The notes under the pieces were generated by a model, which saw only the letters and a program-made list of their open reading frames with translations, ran no database searches and was not told the DNA's origin. This document shows positions 36,740 to 40,858 of a DNA stretch of 40,858 nt, in pieces; the first letter of the stretch is position 1; every line of letters begins with the position of its first letter. This DNA comes from JAHWJR01 sp035942035 (GTDB lineage Bacteria > Actinomycetota > Acidimicrobiia > Acidimicrobiales > CADCSY01): NCBI GenBank assembly GCA_035942035.1, contig DASZDK010000083.1, positions 1 through 40,858 on the forward strand, in the 5' to 3' direction. Made by a program: the position numbers and the translations under genes.

Positions 36740-37380
36740 GTGTCCCCAGATTCGTCCACGAAACGTCGGGATGGGCCCCCGCTTCTTCTACAAGGCGGTC
36801 GGCCCACCGCAATCGCTCGCCCACCGGGCGTAGTCCCGTCGCCGATCACCCACGGCGAGATCAAGGCATGCCTCACGGTCGCCGCCGATATCGATACCGA
36901 CGGCGATCTGCCGGATCCGATCCAGTGGCGTGATCTCAAGTTCCAGCCCGACTGCGTCGCCGCTACGGTCCGGCGACGCTTCTGGGAGGGGCGGACCCCT
37001 GGCGACCTCCAGGTGTTCAACTGGCCGAAGGACCGCCATGGCTGGAGACCTATGGCGACGATGGACCCGTTCGACCAGGTCGCCTACCGAGGCCTTGTCG
37101 GCCGCAACGTGAACCCAATCGCCGCTTCCGTTGACCCAACGTCGTCCTGTCGAGCCGGCTCGCCGCCCCACCGCCGCACTGGCGGGTCGAACGGCACCAT
37201 GTGCCGATCAAGGCACGGCGCGAGCGTGGCATTCACCTGTTGACCCAGGAGTTCACGAGCATGCTCGACACCTACCAGGGAGCGGTTTCAACGAGGAGCC
37301 TGGGGTTCGTATGCCATCCCGACAAGTGCAAGGCCATCGACGGGTCCACCGCGCTCGAGACCATCCAGCTCGCGGCGTGA
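36740..37380 (+). pseudogene. Degraded reverse-transcriptase-like N-terminal fragment
   Basis: Frame 1 (to about 37139) includes LKFQPDCVAATVRRRFWEG and RPMATMDPFDQVAYRGLVG, which resemble the pre-palm region of bacterial reverse transcriptases (start of RT motifs, R-x...DP.D...Y.AL). One missing base near 37140 moves the reading to the frame containing VLSSRLAAPPPHWRVERHHV and RRERGIHLLTQEFTSMLDTY, which resembles the next RT segment before the catalytic YxDD. The fragment ends before any YxDD, at a junction near 37270-37290 with the HNH remnant. It is non-functional. The family call rests on pattern similarity only. Confidence 0.45.
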
Positions 37381-37900
37381 CGCGTTCGGGCTAGCGCTGA
37401 GCAGCGCGTCCACGCAGAGACGGAGGTCGAGCCGTTCGCCAGCCGAGGTGGGCACGGCGGTGACATGGTCGATGTCGAGGCCGAGCCGGCGGTTCTCATC
37501 GACGACGGCCCGGTGGTCGGTGGCCAGCAGCTCGCACTGGTTCCCGAGCACGGTGCCATCAGGACGGCGGAAGCGCACGGGCTCGTGCGGTCGGCGGTGG
37601 CTTCGACGGTGTAGCCACCCTCGTGGACGGCTCGGTGATGCCTGCGGCACAGCAACACAGGTTGGCCAGGGTGGTCTCGCCGCCGGCAGCCCAATGGCTG
37701 ATGTGGTGGCCGTCGACGAAGCGGCGGTTGCTGCATCCGGGGAAACGACACCCTCCGTCGCGAGCTTGCAGCGCCCTGCGGATGGCAGGGGGGATGGAGC
37801 GGGTCTTGCGGCCAACGTCGAGGGGGGTGGCCCGCTCGTCCTCCACGATGCCAACCACGGCGGCGTCGCGGCCCGAGAGGGCACGCCCGCAGCGTAATAC
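37288..37900 (-). pseudogene. DUF222/HNH endonuclease (13E12-type) C-terminal remnant, frameshifted
   Basis: The 3' part of a DUF222-HNH gene. Read in order: TPLDVGRKTRSIPPAIRRAL, GGCRFPGCSNRRFVDGHHIS and HWAAGGETTLANL in one frame; then LLCRRHHRAVHEGGYTVEAT in a second; then EPVRFRRPDGTVLGNQ to MAYEPQAPR and stop in a third. The HNH core (C..C, DGHH, LC..HH) is present but split by one missing base after TTLANL and another indel after TVEATAD. The N-terminal DUF222 domain is absent; similarity fades near 37900. Such genes are multicopy and mobile-intron-like in actinobacteria. Confidence 0.85.
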
Positions 37901-38037
37901 TGAACGCGCCCGGCAGCCCTGCGGTGGGGCACGGGTGGCAAGCCGGACGTGTCAGTCCGGCCCGGGCTCCCCGCCACTCCGACGCCAAGGCATGGTGCGT
38001 CGGAGTGGCCGCAGCCGGCTAGTGCCGTCCTTCGCCG

Positions 38038-38364
38038 TTAGTCCCGGCCCGTATGGGTCAGACCGTGGTCGGGGTTGCCCTTGTCCAGCGCCTGCTCGTG
38101 GATGGCACCGAACTGGCGCTCCGACTGGTGTCCGCCCTTGTGGTCGCCGCCGCGGATGAACACGTCCTGACCGTCGTGGTCGACGAAGGCGCCAGGGGCC
38201 ACAATCTGACCGCCGGGGTTCGGTTCCTGCACCTTGTCGAAGTCGACAGCGCCGGCGCCGGCGGGCTTGTCCTGAGGGCTGCAGTAGAAAGCGAACGCTG
38301 GTGCGGCCATGCCGCCGATCAGGCCGACGCAGATTCCTGCGCCGGCGACGAGCTTCCTGACCAT
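38038..38364 (-). CDS. Small exported His/Asp-rich protein, unrecognised
   Basis: 108 residues. A clear signal peptide (basic MVRK, hydrophobic core to residue ~20, cleavage after PAFAFA-like AxA near residue 25). The mature ~83 residues hold one Cys near the N-terminus and many His, Asp, Gly and Gln (DHDGQDVFIRGGDHKGGHQ). ATG preceded at a good distance by AGGAGG. The strong ribosome site and export signal argue that it is real; the only annotation supported is a secreted hypothetical protein, perhaps metal-binding. Confidence 0.7.
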   Translation of the reverse strand: MVRKLVAGAGICVGLIGGMAAPAFAFYCSPQDKPAGAGAVDFDKVQEPNPGGQIVAPGAFVDHDGQDVFIRGGDHKGGHQSERQFGAIHEQALDKGNPDHGLTHTGRD

Positions 38365-38485
38365 GAGGTCCTCCTGTCGCTATGACGTTGGTTGCCACTG
38401 ATGGTGTGGGACCGCGTGTCCCGCCGAACAGGGGCAGTTGTCCCTTTCTGGGCGGGACGCACGTCCCGAGACCGGACGGGCTCGG

Positions 38486-39260
38486 TCAGCTCTGGCACAG
38501 TGGCGGGTCTGGACTGAGCACCACGGAGCTGGCCTCGAGGTGCACCTCGCCGGCGTACCAGCTGGCGAATGGCCCGGGCCACGGCGCTGTCCTGGTAGCT
38601 CTTCCATCGGAAGACGTGGTGCCGGCAGGGCTCCGGGAGCGTGATGCCCGTCCTCTCTTCCAGCTCGTCGAACGTGAGACGGATGGGCTGGCTGTCCTGG
38701 CGCCGTAGCCACTCCGACAGCGGCCAGTACCGGCCCGTGTGCTGGATTGCCCCGGGGGCGTAGGCGATGCCGAAGGAAGACTGTGATTCCGGAGCTCGCT
38801 GGTAAGCACCGCTCTCGGTGCCATCCCAGGGCGGTTGCTCAGCTGCCAGCGCATTGAGGTCTTCTTCGGTCCAGACCAGGACCCGAGGTCCGGGCCGGTT
38901 CACCAGGGTGGTGGCGAAGCGGCGCAGGGAGTCGTCACTGCGGTTTACGCCGGCGAGCACGATCATGCCGAGGGCCACGCCGGCGTCCTGCAGGTTGAGC
39001 AGGTCGCCCTTCAGGTGCTTGCGGGTCCGACACCCAGACTCGAGCCGAAGGCGACGATGGGCACGGGCGCGACCACTTCCGGCACGGCCCGGGCGGCACC
39101 CACGACCAGACGAATCGAGTCGACCGCCCTGCACGCCGTAGTCGGTGACCTCGAACTGCATGCATCGGCCCATCTCGACGAGGAAGTCAGTCAGGCGTTG
39201 GTGGAGCGCCGCTTCCCCGTCGCGGTCGGGTGCTCAGGCACAGGCCTCACCATCCCCACG
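38486..39260 (-). pseudogene. Frameshifted gene with C-terminal DUF7662-like domain
   Basis: Coherent protein sequence continues only by changing frame: EAALHQRLTDFLVEMGRCMQ, then VDSIRLVVGAARAVPEVVAP and PVPIVAFGSS in another frame, then RKHLKGDLLNLQDAGVALGM and on to YWPLSEWLRRQDSQPIRLTF, DELEERTGITLPEPCRHHVF and RWKSYQDSAVARA, then a final frame with ASWYAGEVHLEASSVVLSPD and stop at 38486. The C-terminal ~75 residues (YWPL..L...LTFdElE...G..LP..c..h...W) resemble DUF7662. The N-terminal part could be a PD-(D/E)xK-like domain, but I cannot see a complete active site. At least three indels, so decayed or mis-assembled. Confidence 0.6.
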
Positions 39261-39343
39261 AGCCCGTAAGGATTCTCGCGAGCGGCACGTCGCGCCGTCC
39301 CCAGATGGGGCATTCAACGCTGGACGGCCATGAAATGCATGGA

Positions 39344-39349
39344 TAGTGT
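39344..39349 (+). promoter_or_regulatory. -10 element of the lipoprotein gene (leaderless)
   Basis: TAGTGT, 7 nt, then GTG at 39357. A possible -35 TGGACG lies 17 nt upstream (39321-39326). Confidence 0.65.
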
Positions 39350-39356
39350 GCCGGCA

Positions 39357-39968
39357 GTGCGTCGCACCCTTGCATTGCTCTCCGCACTTCTGCTGGCCGG
39401 GGGCTGCTCCGACGACGGGGAGCAGCCACCGCCAGCAGCGACCGTGCCGTCCGAGGTGACGACCTCGACGACCGCGCCGGCGGCGCCCGATCCGGCTGTG
39501 ATTCCTGACGACCTAGCCGAGATCGACGAGGAGTACGTGCAGGCGGTGGTGGACGAGCTGTTCGCCGTCGACGCCAAAGCGACGGGGATCTTCCTGACAA
39601 CCAAGACGCTTGACGAGCGGGCGATTGAGTACCTCCAGGCCATCTACACCGAAGAGGAGCTAGATCGGCAGGTCGACCACTGGTTCCAGGACCTGGCCCA
39701 TCGCTCCGACGAGTTATTACCAGGGGCGTTGAGGAACAGGGTGACCCGTGTCATACAGGTTGGTGATGACTGTGTTTACGTGGAGGTCGAGACGGACTAC
39801 TCACAGGTCAGCACTCGAAAGGTCCCTCCCGCGCATAATTACCTAGGGTTGACTCCGAAATTGGACGGCGATGATCCAGGAGGACTGAACCCGACTGCCT
39901 GGGTGCTGTTCATGGACGGGGTGGAACCAGACGGCTCCCCACCGGAAAACCCGTGCGAAGGTCGCTAA
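39357..39968 (+). CDS. Lipoprotein of unknown function
   Basis: 203 residues from the GTG at 39357. That start gives MRRTLALLSALLLAGGC, a textbook lipoprotein signal with lipobox LAGGC; upstream in-frame ATGs would add nine residues before it. A Pro/Thr/Ser-rich tether (to ~45) is followed by an alpha/beta domain: a helical DEEYVQAVVDELFAVD region, then RVIQVGDDCVYVEVETDYSQ and ending WVLFMDGVEPDG. No family recognised; the shape resembles small SnoaL/NTF2-like surface domains. Two adjacent TTA codons (39714-39719), rare in this genome, suggest transfer. It overlaps the next gene by 16 nt. Confidence 0.82.
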   Translation: MRRTLALLSALLLAGGCSDDGEQPPPAATVPSEVTTSTTAPAAPDPAVIPDDLAEIDEEYVQAVVDELFAVDAKATGIFLTTKTLDERAIEYLQAIYTEEELDRQVDHWFQDLAHRSDELLPGALRNRVTRVIQVGDDCVYVEVETDYSQVSTRKVPPAHNYLGLTPKLDGDDPGGLNPTAWVLFMDGVEPDGSPPENPCEGR

Positions 39969-40795
39969 TTTTCGTCCTTGTCAGCCTTGGGCTGACGGTC
40001 CAGGTTCAACTGGGTCCAATCGCCGTGGAAGCGGAAGGCCAACGACCAGGAAGCAAAGCGACCGCAGGTAGAGGGAACGGCACGGTTGTCCTCGAGAACC
40101 CTGGCGGCATTGCCCCCGGCGCCCCGGCCCGGTCCAGCGCTCCCAGAACCGAGCACGCCTCGACCAAGCCCCTGCCCGCCCACGTGATCACCCGCTACGC
40201 CTTGAGCCGCGACCCCGAGGGCAACTTCTGCCTGCGCAAGATCACCACCCGCCGGGACACGCCCATGACCGAAGCCGAGCACTCCGCCAATGGCGAGGCG
40301 GTGCGCTTCGCCAACGCCGCCGGCGTGGCCCGCTGCCCCGACGACGAAGGCGCCGTTCGGGAGGTCACCCCGGCTGAAGTCGCCGAACCGTTCGTACGCA
40401 CCATCCCCATGCCGACACCCCGCCCCCGCATCCCACCCGGCCACGCCATCACTGGCCTGCCGGCGTACCTCGAGACCCGCGGCACGCTCAGCCACCGAGT
40501 GGGGCCGGAGCCCACCGAGCTGGGCCCCATCGAGGTGCATGCGACCGGCGCCTACTACGTCGACTGGGGCGACGGCAGTCCCGAGGAGGGGCCGTTCTCC
40601 TTCGAGGGCGAGGCCTATCCTACTGGGCGCATCGTGCACACCTACCGCGACACCGGCACCTACACCGTCACCGTGCGGGTGGCCTGGAGCGCCGACTGGC
40701 GCCTGGGAGGCGACTCGGGCACGGTGCCGGGCCTGCGGACGCAAGCCTCCATCCCCCTCGAGGTGCGCCAGCTCCAAGCTGTGCGCCTGCGCTGA
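39953..40795 (+). CDS. Secreted PKD-domain protein
   Basis: 280 residues. Signal peptide at about 1-28 (MRRSLIFVLVSLGLTVQVQL). The middle (60-160) has a conserved-looking RYALSRDPEGNFCLRKITTR segment and two Cys (in NFCLR and VARCPDD) that may form a disulphide. The C-terminal ~95 residues form a PKD-like Ig fold: YYVDWGDGSPEEG and then IVHTYRDTGTYTVTVRV. Probably a cell-surface or extracellular binding protein. The GTG start lies inside the end of the lipoprotein gene, so the two are translationally coupled and likely work together. Confidence 0.82.
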   Translation: MRRSLIFVLVSLGLTVQVQLGPIAVEAEGQRPGSKATAGRGNGTVVLENPGGIAPGAPARSSAPRTEHASTKPLPAHVITRYALSRDPEGNFCLRKITTRRDTPMTEAEHSANGEAVRFANAAGVARCPDDEGAVREVTPAEVAEPFVRTIPMPTPRPRIPPGHAITGLPAYLETRGTLSHRVGPEPTELGPIEVHATGAYYVDWGDGSPEEGPFSFEGEAYPTGRIVHTYRDTGTYTVTVRVAWSADWRLGGDSGTVPGLRTQASIPLEVRQLQAVRLR

Positions 40796-40804
40796 CAGGC
40801 AAGC

Positions 40805-40858
40805 TCAGCCGCCGGCGTCGTCCGCATCCCGTGCGCTGCGGCCCCGGAACACGGCCAC
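40805..40858 (-). CDS. Possible C-terminal end of a gene running off the window
   Basis: Open frame on the minus strand ending VAVFRGRSARDADDAGG and TGA at 40805-40807. It is only 17 codons long. It would be convergent with the PKD gene. Too short to identify. Confidence 0.3.
   Translation of the reverse strand: MAVFRGRSARDADDAGG

Noticed and set aside
38382..38708. Plus-strand ORF (108 codons) opposite the DUF7662-like pseudogene, with others at 38835-39269
   Set aside because: No recognisable motif, no ribosome site, and the opposite strand carries a family-like, though frameshifted, signal.

Overview
This window is about 41 kb of GC-rich chromosome with frequent GTG starts and 4-nt GTGA gene overlaps. 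It comes from an actinobacterium (Actinomycetota). The gene order dapB, dapA, rnj, ftsK, pgsA, recA, miaB, miaA, dapF, hflX, lexA, LysM protein, then ribonucleotide reductase follows the conserved actinobacterial segment known from Mycobacterium and Streptomyces. The SOS boxes (CGAAC-N4-GTTCG) and a PafBC-type (RecA-NDp) promoter before recA are also actinobacterial. A more precise placement, such as an uncultured Acidimicrobiia-like lineage, is only inference. About 36.7 kb of core chromosome is followed by a short, partly decayed accessory tail.

Region by region. 1-9.0 kb: dapB, a DUF885 hydrolase and a DedA-like membrane protein on the minus strand, a winged-helix protein, dapA, ribonuclease J and the FtsK translocase. 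9.0-15.1 kb: a structured leader with a small upstream ORF, then a complete seven-gene Mrp cation/proton antiporter operon (mrpA-G) whose first six genes are joined by GTGA overlaps. 15.1-20.6 kb: rimO, pgsA, cinA, an unusual short FtsH-like protease and an RNA 2',3'-cyclic phosphodiesterase. 20.6-29.7 kb: recA with two damage-type promoters, spoVS where recX is usually found, miaB, miaA, dapF, hflX, a DapC-type aminotransferase, dapD and dapE. 29.7-36.7 kb: a membrane-anchored subtilase downstream of lexA, a divergent LysM protein of the SOS cell-division-inhibitor type, a pyrimidine reductase, a small SPW-like membrane protein and adenosylcobalamin-dependent ribonucleotide reductase nrdJ. 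36.7-40.9 kb: remnants of a reverse transcriptase, an HNH/DUF222 nuclease and a DUF7662-like gene, mixed with three apparently intact exported proteins.

How the genes work together. Six enzymes of the succinylase diaminopimelate/lysine pathway (DapA, B, C, D, E, F) are spread over 29 kb. A DNA-damage set (recA, lexA, the LysM protein, possibly the subtilase, nrdJ) is tied together by three good LexA boxes around lexA and one at recA. RNA modification and decay genes (rimO, miaA, miaB, rnj, hflX, thpR) fill the rest.

The most interesting signals are: the dual recA promoter; the lexA/LysM/subtilase module, which could encode both an SOS division inhibitor and a protease to remove it; a repeated TANNNT-N6/7-start-codon arrangement showing that many genes are leaderless; the unassigned structured leader of the mrp operon; spoVS in place of recX; a DnaA-box-like cluster before nrdJ; and the decayed reverse transcriptase. 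I do not see a complete, clearly new defence system.
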